A stretch of DNA of 64,000 bases from Mycolicibacterium aromaticivorans JS19b1 = JCM 16368 (GTDB taxonomy: Bacteria > Actinomycetota > Actinomycetes > Mycobacteriales > Mycobacteriaceae). Below, in pieces: positions 1 through 10,487 of the stretch. A program made the translations under genes and the position numbers. The notes under the pieces were generated by a model. That model was not told where the DNA came from. It saw only the letters and a list, made by a program, of their open reading frames with translations, and ran no database searches. Each line of letters begins with the position of its first letter. Position 1 is the stretch's first letter. The DNA is taken from assembly GCF_000559085.1 (NCBI RefSeq), contig NZ_JALN02000001.1, positions 124,001 through 188,000 of the forward strand, read 5' to 3'.

Positions 1-344
1 CACGTGGGGCCGTGTTCGGGGTCGATCGGGAGGGTCGCGAGCTCGTCGGCCCAGTCCATGAGTTCGTCACGCGGACGCGGCGTCGCGTTGAACTGGATCT
101 CCGATGGCGCCTCGCGGGGTTGGACCCACCGCGGCCTGCCGAACGGCAGCGGCGAGCGCTCGATGCGCCTGCCGCCGAGCGAGTCGGCGATGTTGCGGTG
201 GAATCGCCGCAGCCCCTCGATGTCGACGGGATGTTCGTACACCCACACGGCTTGCATGAGCTGCCCGCGACCGGTGGCACGCATCAGCTCGAAGGCCGTC
301 TGATCGAAGAATTCGAGCCGGTGTTCTTGCGACTCAGCACTCAC
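1..344 (-). CDS. HxxxDG acyltransferase-like protein, N-terminal part (cut by window edge)
   Basis: The reading frame starts at a GTG at 344 and runs off the left edge, so only about 114 N-terminal residues are visible. They align closely with the start of the next gene upstream (354-1709): both share a YEHPVD segment, an RRFH segment and an SPLPFGR.RWV block. It is therefore a tandem paralogue of that condensation/acyltransferase-like protein. The start lies 9 bases after the stop of that gene, with TGAGG as a likely ribosome site, so it is the fourth gene of the pks operon. The HxxxDG catalytic motif lies beyond the edge and cannot be checked. Role inferred: acyl transfer onto a sugar or glycolipid acceptor. 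Confidence 0.75.
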   Translation of the reverse strand, partial: MSAESQEHRLEFFDQTAFELMRATGRGQLMQAVWVYEHPVDIEGLRRFHRNIADSLGGRRIERSPLPFGRPRWVQPREAPSEIQFNATPRPRDELMDWADELATLPIDPEHGPT

Positions 345-353
345 TGCGCAACC

Positions 354-1709
354 TCACTCGACGATGCCGGACAGTTCGAACTCTGCCAGGGTCTGGGTGA
401 TCACCCCACGCAGGCGCTGACGTGAGTTGTCGGCGCCCGGCTGGTAGCTCATCACGGGAACGATGACCATACCGCCGACGCGCGCCGACGCCACCGTCAT
501 CAGGCCGCGCCGTCGTTCGAGGACGTCGAGGGTGAGGTTGCGGTCGACCCCGCCGAAGTAGAAGCGCTCCGACGGTGTTCCGTCGAGTTGCAGCAGATCA
601 TCGGGGACGTCACCCATGTTCGAACACGACACCGGTACGTCGGAAGAGAAGTTGAAGGCCATGTCGGCCATCCGACCCATGGCCCGCTTGGGCAGGAACG
701 GGATCAGCGGCAGCAGCTCGACCATCTCGTCGGGCTTCTCACGCGCGGTGATCAAACCCTTCTTGATCGCCGAGCGGGCGCCGGAGAGATCCTTGGCGAC
801 CGGGGCGGGGTCAAACGTCACGTTGGCGATGGTCACGACGTTGCCGCCGGTGTCCCCGGGGCTGTCACGCTCGCTGACCGGAATCATCAGCGTCGCCGCA
901 CCGTCACTGGGACGGGTTCGGCCGAGGTTCTGCGCCAGCTTGCCGGCAAATCCGGCTACCAGCGAAAAGTGGTTCCCGCCAAGGTCTTTCGCGCGCTGGT
1001 CCCACAGTTCTTTGTCGATGACGGCGGTCGTGAAGGCAATCATGACCGGCTTCCCATCACCGTGAGCGGGCGCCGACACCGGCTTGCTCGGGCGCACCAG
1101 CTCGTCCTTGCGACGGGTTGCGACTTTGGCCGCCTTGACCAGGGTCCGCCCGATCTCCGGCAGGTCGGATCCGAGCTGACGAAGATCCTCCAGCACGGCG
1201 CGCGAACGGGTGCGGGAATTCCGGGGCGGATAACCGAGGTCCTTGCCGGCACCGTGGACCGCGGCGATGACCGACGCCACGATGCCGCCGCCGTCGACGA
1301 CGGTGTGCGACACGACGAGGCTCACCGCGGTGTTCCCGTCGGTGAACGACTGGACGCCGATCCGCCAGGCCGGCGAATATTCGGGGTCGAGCGGCAGCTC
1401 CACCTGCTCATGCGCCCAGTCCCACAGCTCCTCGCGCGGTCGCGGCTGCTCGGCGATCTCCAGCGGCGCCTGTGGCCCGGCGACAGACACCCACCGGTGC
1501 CGACCGAACGGCAGCGGTGAGGTCTCGACCAACCGGCCGACGAGCCCGCGGCCGAAGTTCTGGTGGAATCGCCGAACACCGTCGAGGTCGACAGGATGCT
1601 CGTAGATCCAGATGAGCTGCATGACGGCTTCTTGGCCGGCGCCACGCAGCGCCAACAACAACGCCTGATCGGCGTAGGGCACTACGTTGTCAGGTTTGGG
1701 CTTCCCCAC
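354..1709 (-). CDS. HxxxDG condensation/acyltransferase-like protein (WS/DGAT-like fold)
   Basis: A 451-residue protein with H135-T-V-V-D139-G140, the HxxxDG catalytic signature of CoA-dependent acyltransferases and condensation domains. It resembles wax ester synthase-like proteins more than classic PapA proteins. The start lies 4 bases after the stop of the PapA-like gene upstream, so the two are likely translated from one message. The next gene downstream is a close paralogue. From its place beside a Mas-like synthase and a PapA homologue, it probably helps transfer the methyl-branched acyl chain to a trehalose- or oligosaccharide-based cell-envelope lipid. That function is inference; I recall similar gene pairs at lipooligosaccharide (pks5-type) loci of rapid growers. 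Confidence 0.8.
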   Translation of the reverse strand: MGKPKPDNVVPYADQALLLALRGAGQEAVMQLIWIYEHPVDLDGVRRFHQNFGRGLVGRLVETSPLPFGRHRWVSVAGPQAPLEIAEQPRPREELWDWAHEQVELPLDPEYSPAWRIGVQSFTDGNTAVSLVVSHTVVDGGGIVASVIAAVHGAGKDLGYPPRNSRTRSRAVLEDLRQLGSDLPEIGRTLVKAAKVATRRKDELVRPSKPVSAPAHGDGKPVMIAFTTAVIDKELWDQRAKDLGGNHFSLVAGFAGKLAQNLGRTRPSDGAATLMIPVSERDSPGDTGGNVVTIANVTFDPAPVAKDLSGARSAIKKGLITAREKPDEMVELLPLIPFLPKRAMGRMADMAFNFSSDVPVSCSNMGDVPDDLLQLDGTPSERFYFGGVDRNLTLDVLERRRGLMTVASARVGGMVIVPVMSYQPGADNSRQRLRGVITQTLAEFELSGIVE

Positions 1710-1713
1710 CGGG

Positions 1714-3168
1714 TCAGACCGTCGCGATGGGCACGCGAGACGACGAGACCAGCTCGGATCGGCCGTCGGCCACCCGGAGATAAATGCACTTCATCAGCTC
1801 GACGAACTCGGCGACCGATTCGCGGGCGATCGGGTTGTCCGGGTAGGCGACGGTGATGATCGTGCCGGTGGCACGACGGTTGACCCACATGCCGACCTGA
1901 TTGGCCGCGCCCAGATCGGTGTAGATGTGCCCACCCCGCGCATACCACTGCGACATGATCACCGGGTTCAGCGGCGGCAGGCCCACATCGAGGTAGGACA
2001 GCATCGGGACGCCGGGTCCGGCGGGGCGGATACGCGGGGTCTCCTCGGTGTCGGCGAGCTCGTAGACCCGCTCGATCGGCACGTTGGCCAGCGGCATCCC
2101 GGAGTCGAAGGACTCCTGAGCGGCCCGGGCGACTTCGGCGAAGTTGCGGGCGGCGACCGGCACCGAGAGCGGAACCACGCCGGTGAACCAGCCCGTGGTC
2201 ATGAACTCCGCGGGCGTGCTGCGGGTGGTGGTCGGGGTGATGACGTAGTAGTCGTCGTCGCCGGTCACCTGCCGGTGGGCCAGCGCCGCGGCGGCGAACA
2301 CACCGCCGATGAAGCGCACACCCGCCGAGGTGCAGGCCGACTCGAAGCGGTCGGTCTCGTGCTCGTCCATCAGCTGCACGGTGAGCAGGTCGCCGCTGCA
2401 ATGCACCGAGGGATCGCCCAGCGGCAGCGGGAACGTCGGCATGGTGCCGCCATTGCTCTCCAGGAAGTCCAGCCAGCCGCGAACATCCGACGAGTCCATG
2501 GTCAGCTGCTCGGTGTACTCGTGCTGACGCGCGCAGTAGTCCTGGTAGCTGCCGGCCTCGGGCAGGCGCAGCGGTGCTCCGCCGCCGGCCAGCGCCTCGT
2601 AGTTCATGTGCATTTCCACGAACAGCGCCATCATCAGCATCGCGTCGGCGTGCAGGTGATCGACGCTGACGTAGAACGTGAAGTGATCGTCACGCTGGAT
2701 CACACCGAACCGGAAGCAGTCCCACTCCAGCGGGCTCGGGGTGTCGAGCACGTGCTTCTTCCACTGCGCGGAATTCATCTCGCCGTGCTTGGTGGCCACG
2801 AACTGGATGTCGTTCGGGTTGTCCACGGTGTGCCGGACCAGCCGGTCGGTGCCGCTGTCGTCGGAGACGAACTCGAACCAGCTGTGGAACGTGTCGTGCC
2901 GGCGCAGGTAGGCGTTGATGACGAAGGTCATCGCGCGCACGTCGCACTTGCCCGGCATGTTCCACGCCGGGATCAGGAGCCGCGCCATCTCCAGGCCGTT
3001 GGCCGTGTGATTGCGGTAGCTGCGAATGTGCTGACCCTGCTGGTAGCTCGCAGGCACATCGCTGACCGGTGCGTCCTGAACCTTCTTCAGGCACGCCGGT
3101 GACGGGCTCCACGACACGACCTTTCCCGGCGCGTCCACCCAGTCATGGATTGCGGTAAGTGCAACCAC
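1714..3168 (-). CDS. PapA-family acyltransferase (polyketide-associated protein)
   Basis: A 484-residue condensation-domain protein of the mycobacterial PapA family. The catalytic HxxxD is visible as H171-L-H-A-D175, inside a VDHLHAD context typical of PapA1/A2/A3/A4. Such proteins take the acyl chain from a partner Pks (or acyl-CoA) and esterify trehalose or another glycan. The GTG start is 22 bases after the pks stop, with AAGGGG upstream, so it is cotranscribed with the synthase. Which PapA it is (A3 for acyltrehaloses and trehalose polyphleates, A4 for lipooligosaccharides) cannot be settled by reading alone. Confidence 0.88.
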   Translation of the reverse strand: MVALTAIHDWVDAPGKVVSWSPSPACLKKVQDAPVSDVPASYQQGQHIRSYRNHTANGLEMARLLIPAWNMPGKCDVRAMTFVINAYLRRHDTFHSWFEFVSDDSGTDRLVRHTVDNPNDIQFVATKHGEMNSAQWKKHVLDTPSPLEWDCFRFGVIQRDDHFTFYVSVDHLHADAMLMMALFVEMHMNYEALAGGGAPLRLPEAGSYQDYCARQHEYTEQLTMDSSDVRGWLDFLESNGGTMPTFPLPLGDPSVHCSGDLLTVQLMDEHETDRFESACTSAGVRFIGGVFAAAALAHRQVTGDDDYYVITPTTTRSTPAEFMTTGWFTGVVPLSVPVAARNFAEVARAAQESFDSGMPLANVPIERVYELADTEETPRIRPAGPGVPMLSYLDVGLPPLNPVIMSQWYARGGHIYTDLGAANQVGMWVNRRATGTIITVAYPDNPIARESVAEFVELMKCIYLRVADGRSELVSSSRVPIATV

Positions 3169-3190
3169 CCTAAATACCCCTTCGACCCAG

Positions 3191-6100
3191 TTAGCGGGAT
3201 GCAGCTGACGTTATGACGCCGGCCAGTGTTTCGCACAGGCTGTCGGCCAACGACCGGACAGTCGTTATGTCCATCGATCGGACGCGTATTCCCGTTTCAG
3301 TTTCGATACGCGTTCTCAGTTCCAGGTTGCCCAACGAATCCAGACCGTATTCGGAAATTGGCCGGTCCGGATCAATCGAGCGACGCAAAATCAGGCTGAG
3401 CTGCTCGGATACCAGACGACGCACCCGAGTCGGCCATTCCTCGACCGGCAACTCGTGCAACTCCGCCCGGAACGTGCTGGTGTCCGCAGGACGGTCGCCG
3501 CTGGCCTTGAAGGCCTCGGCGAACGGGCTGCGGGCGGCCAGATCGGTCAGCCACGGCGTCCCGATCATCGGCGCGTAACCGCTGTAGGCGCGGTCGTGGC
3601 GCAGCAGCGCTTCGAAGGCGCGAGCACCCTCGTCGGGGCTGATCATCGTGGTGTCGCCGGAGGCGGCCAGGTGCTTGCCCGCGCCGATCTCGTCCCACGC
3701 CGCCCACGCGATAGCCGTGGCAGGCAGACCCTGCGAACGACGCCAGTGGGTGAACCCGTCGAGCCAGCTGTTGGCCGCCGCGTACGCGCCCTGTCCCGGC
3801 GAGCCCATCAGGGCGGCCGCCGAGGAGAACGAGCAGAACCAGTCCAGCGGCTGTGCCGTGGTGGCCCGATGCAGATGCCAGGCGCCGTAGACCTTCGGCG
3901 CCCAGTCCCGGTCGATCAGCTCGTCGGTGATGTTGGGCAGGATGGCGTCCTCGACGACGGCGGCCGCGTGCAGCACTCCACGGACCGCCATACCGGTCGC
4001 GGTGGCCACCGTCACCAGGCGGTCGACCGTCTCCGACAGCGCGATGTCGCCGCTGACGACCTCGACCTGTGTTCCGGCGGCGCGCATGCGTTCGATCTCG
4101 ACCAGCGCTTCCGGCTTCGGCTCCGACCGCGAGTTCAGCACGATCCGGCCGCAGCCGGCGTCGGCCATCTTCGAGGCGAGGAACAAACCAAGCCCGCCGA
4201 GGCCGCCGGTGATGATGTAGGAGCCGTCGCGGCGGAACACCTTGGCCTGCTCCGGCGGCACCACCACGCTGCTGTGGCCGACCTTCGGCACCGACAGCAG
4301 CAGCTTGCCGGTGTGCTCGGCCGCACCCATCACGCGGATGGCGGTGGCGGCGTCGGCCAGCGGGTAGTGCGTGGTCTCCGGCTGCGGCAGCACACCTTCG
4401 GCGGTCATCCGGTAGACGGTGTTGAGCAGCTCGCGGATCTGGGCGGGATGTGTGGTGGCCATCAGCGCCAGGTCGACACCGTAGAACGACAGGTTCTTGC
4501 GGAACGGGAACAGCCCGAGGCGGGTGTCACCGTAGATGTCCTTCTTGCCGATCTCGACGAACCGTCCGCCGAAGGCCAGCAGGTCGACACCGGCCCGCTG
4601 CGAGGCGCCGGTCAGCGAGTTCAGCACGATGTCTACGCCGTAGCCGTCGGTGTCCCGGCGGATCTCCTCACCGAAGGCGGCGCTGCGGGAGTCGTAGACG
4701 TTGGTGATGCCCATGCCGCGCAGGATGTCGCGGCGCTCCTCGGTGCCTGCGGTCGCGAAGATCTCCGCGCCGAAGTGCCGCGCGATCGCGATCGCGGCCT
4801 GACCCACACCGCCGGTCGCGGAGTGGATCAGCACCTTGTCCCCGGCCGTGATCTTGGCCAGGTCGACCAGGCTGTACCAGGCGGTCGCAGAGGCGGTGGA
4901 CACCGCCGCGGCCTGGTCGTCGCGCAGGCCGGACGGCAGCGTGACGGCCACGTCGGCGTCGCAGGTCACGAATGTGCCCCAGCAGCCGTTGGGCGACATA
5001 CCGCCCACGTGATCGCCGACCCGGTGCGACGTGACGTCGGGACCGACCGCGGTGACCACGCCGGCGAAGTCGATACCCAGCTGAGGGTGCAGACCCTCGA
5101 AGCTCGGATAGCGGCCGAAGGCCAGCAGCACGTCGGCGAAGTTCAGGCTGGACGCGGTGACCGCGACCTCGATCTGGCCCGGTCCCGGCGGGATCCGGTC
5201 AAACGCTGCCAGCTCCAGCGTCTGCATGTCACCCGGGACGCGGATCTCCAGGCGCATGCCGTCGCGGGAGTGGTCGACGACGGTGGTGTAGCGCTCGTCC
5301 GGCTGCAGGGGGCTCGGGAACAGGTGCGCGGAGTACCACTCGCCGGCGCGGAAGGCGGTCTCGTCCTCTTCCGAACCGGTGAGCAGTGCGCGGGCGACCA
5401 GCTTGGCGTCGACGTCGTCGTCGACGTCGATCTGGCTGGGCCGCAGCTGTGGGTATTCGGCACCGATCACGCGCAGCAGACCCCGCAGGCCGGCTTGTTC
5501 GAGGTTGGGCCGGTCGTCGGCCAGCACCGACTGGGCGTTACGGGTGACGACATGCAACCGCGGCGGCTCGCCAGCGGTGTCGGCGAGCTCGCGGGCGATC
5601 CGGACCAGGTGGCGCACCTGCTCTCCCCCGCGCAGCGGCATCTGCTCTTCCGGGCAGCCGGCGATGCGCGCCGGGGACACCACGACGACATTGTCGAACC
5701 CGCCCTGCGCGAAGTACGACGCGAGCCGCTCGGCGTTGCCGGCGTGGTCGGCCTGCTGCGGCCAGGACATGGTGGTGACGTCGGCGTCGTTCAGCTTGAG
5801 TGCATCGGTGAGCGCCGAGGCCAGCAGGTCCACGGTGTCGGAGGTGCTGACCAGCAGCCAGGTCGCCGAGTTGTTCTGGGTGACCTCGGCGAGCTGATGC
5901 TGGCGCCACTCGATACCGAGCAGGCGCTCGTTGAGCACCCGGTCACCCTCGTTGCTCTCCGACATGCCGCTGCCCATGCGCAGACCCTCGACGGTGAACA
6001 GCACCGTCCCGTAGTCGTCGAGCAGATCGATGTCGGCCTGGACAGTGGAGCCGTCGAGTGAGGTCACCCGGGTCAGGCAGTAGCGGGCGTTGCGCACCGC

Positions 6101-9100
6101 GCCGTGCACGCGCAACCGGTCCACCCCGAGCGGCAGCAGCAGCGCGCCGGTGCCGGAGGCCTGCACGCCCGGGTGGGCCGCGACCGACTGGAAGCAGGCG
6201 TCCAGCAGCGCCGGGTGAACGCCGTACGAGGTCTGCTGGTTGCGGATCGACGTCGGCAGGCCGATCTCGGCCAGCACGGTGTCAGCGTCCTCGTCGGCGG
6301 CGTTGACGGCCTGCAGCGCGGTGAACGCCGGGCCGAACTGGACACCGCGGCCGTCGAACCACTGACGAACCCCGTCGCCGTCGGCGCGGGTGGGATGAGC
6401 GCTCTGCAGCGCGTCCATGTCGTAGGGCTGCGGCTGCTCGCCGGCCTCACGCGCGGTCAGCACCGCACTGGCGCGCTGCTCACGCTCGCCGTCGATATCG
6501 GTCTCGACCATGAACCGCAGGACGCCCGGGGCTTCCGCCGAGGCGGTGGCGCTGACCGGGGTCAGATCCTTGAGCAGCAGCATCGCGTCGAACGTGACGT
6601 CGCGGACCTCGGCGTCGTCACCGAAAATGGTGCGCGCGGCGGCCAGTGCCATCTCGCAGTAGGCCGCGCCGGGCAACGCGGCGACGTTGTTGATCTGGTG
6701 ATCGACCAGCCATGGGTGCGCACCGGTACCGACTTCGGCCGCCCAGGCGTGGCGCTCGGGCTCCTCCAGCAGTCGGACGTGCGACCCCAGCAGCGGGTGG
6801 GCCGCGACCAGGTGGGTGCCGCGGGTCTGGTTCTCCGCGCCGTCCGGGATCAGCACCAGGTTGCGGTGGGCCCAGGTGGGCAGCGGGGCGTCAACCAGGC
6901 GGCCGACCGGGTACAGCACCGAGAAGTCGACCTCGGCACCCGCGGAGTACAGGTCACCGAGGAATTCGCCCATGCCGTGCGGCACGTCCTGGCCGCGCCG
7001 CATACCGGCCAGCGCGGCGACGGAGATGTCCAGCGTGGCGGCGGTCTGGTCGATCGCGCGAATCAGCAGCGGGTGCGGGGACAGCTCCCCGAACACCCGG
7101 AACCCGTCTTCCAGCGCGGTCTGCACGGCGGCCGAGAACCGGACCGTGTGGCGCAGATTGTCCACCCAGTAGTCGGCGTCGCAGTACGGCTGCTCGCGCG
7201 GGTCGAAGGAGGTCGCCGAGTAATAAGGCACCTCGGGGGCCATCGGGGTGATGTCGTCGAGCATCTCGGACAGCTCGTCGAGGATGGGGTCGACCTGCGG
7301 CGAATGCGACGCCACGTCGACGTTGACCTCGCGGGCCATGATCTCGCGTGCTTCCCAGCCCGCCACGATCCGGCGGACGGTGTCGGTGTCACCGCCGATC
7401 ACCGTCGACTTGGGCGACGCCACGACGGCGACCACCACGTCCTCGATGCCCTGCTGTTCGAGTTCTTCACGGACCTGCTGGGCGGGCATCTCGACCGACG
7501 CCATCGCTCCCCCGCCGGCCAGCCGCAGGCACAGCAGCGAGCGACGGCAGATGACCTTGACGCCGTCCTCCAGGGACAGCGCGCCGGAGACGACGGCGGC
7601 GGCGACCTCACCCAGTGAGTGGCCGATGACCGCTCCGGGCTGGACCCCGTAGGAGCGCATGGTGGCGGCCATCGCAACCTGGACGGCGAAGATCGTGGGC
7701 TGGACGCGATGGATGCCCTCGACGGTTTCGGGAGCGGTCATCGCCTCGGTGACCGAGAAGTCGGATTCGGCGGCGATCAGCGGCTCGATCTCGGCGATCT
7801 TCGCGGCGAAGACCGGCTCGGTGGACAGCAGACCGGTGCCCATCGACGCCCACTGCGAGCCCTGGCCGGAGAAGATCCAGACCGGGCCACGGTCGTCCTG
7901 CCCGACAGCGGGCTGGAACGGGTCGTCACCCTCGGCGACATGACGCAGGCCGGCGATCAGCTCGGCGCGATCGTCGGCGATGACCGAGGTGCGCAGCGGG
8001 CGGTGTCCGCGACGTCGGGCCAGCGTGTAGCCCAGGTCCCGCAGCGAAAGCTCCTCGCCTGCGCTCTCGACCCAATCGGCAAGGCGCGCCGCGGTGTTGC
8101 GCAGCTCCTCCACCGAGCTCGAGCACACCGGGAAGACCAGCAACTCCTTCGCGGCGTCGGGCTTGGCGGACTCGACGACCACCGGGACCTCGGGGGCCTG
8201 CTCGAGAATCAGGTGCACATTGGTGCCCGACATGCCGTAGGACGAGACGCCCGCGCGGCGCGGTCCACCGTCCTTGGGCCAGGGGATGTTCTCGGTCGGG
8301 ACGAACATCCCTGTCTTGACCTTGGCGTTCTTCTCCGACAGCTCGGTGAAGTGCACGTTCTGCGGCACAACGCCGTGATGCACGGCCAGGACGGCTTTCA
8401 TCAGACCCAGAACGCCCGCCGCAGACTCGGCGTGGCCGAAGTTGCTCTTGACCGACGTCAGGGCGCAGGGACCGTCGGTGCCGTAGACAGTGGAGACGCT
8501 GGTGAACTCGATGGTGTCCCCGACCGGCGTGCCGGTGCCGTGTGCTTCGACCATGCCCACGGTGGCGGGGTCGACGCCGGCTGCCTCCAGTGCGGCCTGG
8601 AATACGGAGACCTGTGCGTCGCGCGACGGGGTCAGGATGTTCTCGGTGCGGCCGTCCTGATTGGAGGCGGTGCTCTTGATGACAGCCAGCACCCGGTCGC
8701 CGTCACGCTGGGCGTCGTCGAGCCGCTTGAGGACGACGATCCCGCAGCCCTCGGAGCGGACGAATCCGTCGGCGGCGACATCGAAGGAGTGGCAGCGTCC
8801 GGTCGGCGACAGCATGCCCTGCCCCGACGACGAGGCGTAGAGGCGCTGATCCAGCATCAGCATCACGCCGCCCGCCAAGGCCATGTCGCTTTCGCCCGCG
8901 TGCAGGCTGCGGCAGGCCTGATGCACCGCGACCAGACTCGAGGAGCAGGCGGTGTCGGTGGTCAGCGCCGGGCCGTGCAGACCGAGCGCGTGCGAGATGC
9001 GGCCCGAGGCCATGCTGAACGGGTTGCCGGTGAAGGCATAGGCCTGATCGAAGGCGCCGGCGTCGCTGGTGACCATGGCGTAGTCGTCGTGGGACATCCC

Positions 9101-9478
9101 GATGAAGACACCGGTCGACGTGCCGGACAGCGAGGACGGGGTGAAGCCCGCCTGCTCGACGGCCTCCCAGCTGGTCTCCAGCAGCACCCGGTGCTGCGGA
9201 TCCATCGCGGTGGCCTCGCGCTCGTTGATGCCGAAGAAGTCGGGATCGAACCCGGTGACATCGTCGATGAAGGCACCCCACTTCGACACCGACCGGCCGG
9301 GCACGCCGGGCTCCGGGTCGTAGAGGTCGTCAGCATCCCACCGGTCGGCCGGAACTTCAGTGACCAGATCGGCGCCGTCGAGCAACGCTTCCCACAGCTT
9401 GTGAGGAGAGTCGATACCACCGGGCAGCCGGCACGCCATGCCGACGACGGCGATGGGGGTGACAGATGTCTGACGCAC
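3191..9478 (-). CDS. Mas/Pks5-like iterative type I polyketide synthase (KS-AT-DH-ER-KR-ACP)
   Basis: At 2095 residues it has the full mycocerosic acid synthase layout. Ketosynthase: Cys178 in DTACSSS, His313 in EAHGTGT, His349. Acyltransferase: GHSLG with Ser621, and VASH at 722-725, resembling the YASH motif of methylmalonyl-specific domains. Dehydratase: a His...Pro motif near the DHQINN segment, with Asn where the usual Gly sits. Enoylreductase: a SATGGVGQ nucleotide loop. Ketoreductase: TGGLGGLG and a YAAAN active site. Carrier protein: GLDSL near the C-terminus. There is no thioesterase, as usual in this family; release depends on the PapA partner. Product inferred: multi-methyl-branched fatty acid. 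GTG start with AGAGG upstream; a perfect palindrome lies just ahead. First gene of an operon with papA-like genes. Confidence 0.95.
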   Translation of the reverse strand: MRQTSVTPIAVVGMACRLPGGIDSPHKLWEALLDGADLVTEVPADRWDADDLYDPEPGVPGRSVSKWGAFIDDVTGFDPDFFGINEREATAMDPQHRVLLETSWEAVEQAGFTPSSLSGTSTGVFIGMSHDDYAMVTSDAGAFDQAYAFTGNPFSMASGRISHALGLHGPALTTDTACSSSLVAVHQACRSLHAGESDMALAGGVMLMLDQRLYASSSGQGMLSPTGRCHSFDVAADGFVRSEGCGIVVLKRLDDAQRDGDRVLAVIKSTASNQDGRTENILTPSRDAQVSVFQAALEAAGVDPATVGMVEAHGTGTPVGDTIEFTSVSTVYGTDGPCALTSVKSNFGHAESAAGVLGLMKAVLAVHHGVVPQNVHFTELSEKNAKVKTGMFVPTENIPWPKDGGPRRAGVSSYGMSGTNVHLILEQAPEVPVVVESAKPDAAKELLVFPVCSSSVEELRNTAARLADWVESAGEELSLRDLGYTLARRRGHRPLRTSVIADDRAELIAGLRHVAEGDDPFQPAVGQDDRGPVWIFSGQGSQWASMGTGLLSTEPVFAAKIAEIEPLIAAESDFSVTEAMTAPETVEGIHRVQPTIFAVQVAMAATMRSYGVQPGAVIGHSLGEVAAAVVSGALSLEDGVKVICRRSLLCLRLAGGGAMASVEMPAQQVREELEQQGIEDVVVAVVASPKSTVIGGDTDTVRRIVAGWEAREIMAREVNVDVASHSPQVDPILDELSEMLDDITPMAPEVPYYSATSFDPREQPYCDADYWVDNLRHTVRFSAAVQTALEDGFRVFGELSPHPLLIRAIDQTAATLDISVAALAGMRRGQDVPHGMGEFLGDLYSAGAEVDFSVLYPVGRLVDAPLPTWAHRNLVLIPDGAENQTRGTHLVAAHPLLGSHVRLLEEPERHAWAAEVGTGAHPWLVDHQINNVAALPGAAYCEMALAAARTIFGDDAEVRDVTFDAMLLLKDLTPVSATASAEAPGVLRFMVETDIDGEREQRASAVLTAREAGEQPQPYDMDALQSAHPTRADGDGVRQWFDGRGVQFGPAFTALQAVNAADEDADTVLAEIGLPTSIRNQQTSYGVHPALLDACFQSVAAHPGVQASGTGALLLPLGVDRLRVHGAVRNARYCLTRVTSLDGSTVQADIDLLDDYGTVLFTVEGLRMGSGMSESNEGDRVLNERLLGIEWRQHQLAEVTQNNSATWLLVSTSDTVDLLASALTDALKLNDADVTTMSWPQQADHAGNAERLASYFAQGGFDNVVVVSPARIAGCPEEQMPLRGGEQVRHLVRIARELADTAGEPPRLHVVTRNAQSVLADDRPNLEQAGLRGLLRVIGAEYPQLRPSQIDVDDDVDAKLVARALLTGSEEDETAFRAGEWYSAHLFPSPLQPDERYTTVVDHSRDGMRLEIRVPGDMQTLELAAFDRIPPGPGQIEVAVTASSLNFADVLLAFGRYPSFEGLHPQLGIDFAGVVTAVGPDVTSHRVGDHVGGMSPNGCWGTFVTCDADVAVTLPSGLRDDQAAAVSTASATAWYSLVDLAKITAGDKVLIHSATGGVGQAAIAIARHFGAEIFATAGTEERRDILRGMGITNVYDSRSAAFGEEIRRDTDGYGVDIVLNSLTGASQRAGVDLLAFGGRFVEIGKKDIYGDTRLGLFPFRKNLSFYGVDLALMATTHPAQIRELLNTVYRMTAEGVLPQPETTHYPLADAATAIRVMGAAEHTGKLLLSVPKVGHSSVVVPPEQAKVFRRDGSYIITGGLGGLGLFLASKMADAGCGRIVLNSRSEPKPEALVEIERMRAAGTQVEVVSGDIALSETVDRLVTVATATGMAVRGVLHAAAVVEDAILPNITDELIDRDWAPKVYGAWHLHRATTAQPLDWFCSFSSAAALMGSPGQGAYAAANSWLDGFTHWRRSQGLPATAIAWAAWDEIGAGKHLAASGDTTMISPDEGARAFEALLRHDRAYSGYAPMIGTPWLTDLAARSPFAEAFKASGDRPADTSTFRAELHELPVEEWPTRVRRLVSEQLSLILRRSIDPDRPISEYGLDSLGNLELRTRIETETGIRVRSMDITTVRSLADSLCETLAGVITSAASR

Positions 9479-9494
9479 GTCCGCTCACACCTCT

Positions 9495-9510
9495 CTTGGC
9501 ACTTGCCAAG
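9495..9510. promoter_or_regulatory. Perfect palindrome ahead of pks (candidate operator)
   Basis: CTTGGCACTTGCCAAG is a perfect inverted repeat with 7-base arms and a 2-base centre, 17 to 32 bases upstream of the pks GTG. It could be an operator for a dimeric repressor overlapping the promoter or leader. It could also be an RNA hairpin just 5' of the AGAGG ribosome site. Further TTGGCA half-sites occur upstream. The cognate regulator is unknown. Confidence 0.5.
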
Positions 9511-9809
9511 GCAACCCATCCCGACCTTGTAGCTCCGCGCGCCACGTCAAAGTTGCCAATGTCCTCGGTAGCCTAGCTGTTTTTCGTTAAGTGCGCGACA
9601 AATGTTTCGAGTTTTTGATTAGGGTTTGGACAAAGTGACCTTTGGCCCTGAGAGGTTGGCTGGTCCGGCGCATATCTGATTGCTGCCCATTCCCTCGCGG
9701 CACCCGATTAGACAGCGGCAGCGCTTTATCGAGCGATTCTAAAAAGCGCCTCTACCTGCAGCTTTACAAATTCTTTGCCATCTAGGCAAACCCCCAGACA
9801 CCGCCGAAA

Positions 9810-9824
9810 ACCCCCTCCGGGGGT
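9810..9824 (-). terminator. GC hairpin with T run (candidate terminator on minus strand)
   Basis: On the minus strand, ACCCCC-GGA-GGGGGT is followed by T residues: a 6-bp stem with a 3-base loop. It would stop transcription coming leftwards from the mutA-mutB-meaB-lipL operon before it enters the pks control region. The T run is short, so termination efficiency is uncertain. Confidence 0.35.
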
Positions 9825-10487
9825 CCAAGTGCGAAGTTGCAGGGTGTTTACTATCGCAATTCAGCCACAATTTGGCATCGGAGGCGTTATAGCAAATTTG
9901 GGATATGGGTTCACCGGAAAAGCCTCCACGACGAATCCGAATTGCTTGCCAACCACCATTCAATAATGCCGCATGTCACGCTGAACCGTGTCCCACCCCG
10001 TCGTCATAACGTGGCGTCCCTGAGAGTTTCCGCTACCGCGCCTCAGGATCAGAAAACCCTCTAGCCTGCAGCTACCGTCCCGTTACACAGGAGATGGCTA
10101 CTAACCTGAGAGTAGGCTGAGATTTCGATATCAGAAACCATGAAAACGTGATTCAGGCCACATATACTCGCCGGCAGAGGTGTCGATTCTACCTTCACTG
10201 ATATTTCACAGCTTGAGTCAGCAAACGGTTCTCGATAAATGACCGGCTATTCGCAGATAATGGGCGAACTTTTCCCGGAACGGAATCTTTAGCGCGGTTC
10301 AGCGGACACCCCGTGACATTTATCACCCGCTTAAGGGCGTCTTGTGAACTCCCTGTGAAAGTTAGCTGGCGCCCCGACAGGGGACGTTTGGCGAGGCCGG
10401 CGTAGGCGTCTTGGAACCCTCCGACCAGGCAACTTCCCGAACATCGGGGTTCACAGCAAGGGCTCAGAACGGTGAGGTGACGCGGAG

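Larger units (their letters stand above)
9479..10487. other. AT-rich intergenic region without a convincing gene
   Basis: About 1 kb between the lipL stop and the pks start. Base composition is clearly lower in GC than the flanks: 25 of 60 bases are G or C at 10201-10260, while flanking genes are strongly GC-rich. Short open frames exist on both strands but have no ribosome sites or recognisable products. It contains a perfect palindrome next to the pks start, several isolated TTGGCA/TGCCAA half-sites (for example near 9553 and 9947) and a GC hairpin followed by T residues on the minus strand. It probably holds the promoter and control region of the pks operon. Confidence 0.7.

Noticed and set aside
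3455..9532. Long open frames antisense to the pks gene (868, 504 and 637 codons)
   Set aside because: They mirror the codon structure of a GC-rich gene on the other strand, have no domain features, and the minus-strand synthase is complete with all motifs.
9739..10064. Short frames in the pks upstream region on both strands
   Set aside because: No ribosome sites, no recognisable product, mutual overlap, and atypical low-GC composition; treated as non-coding control DNA.
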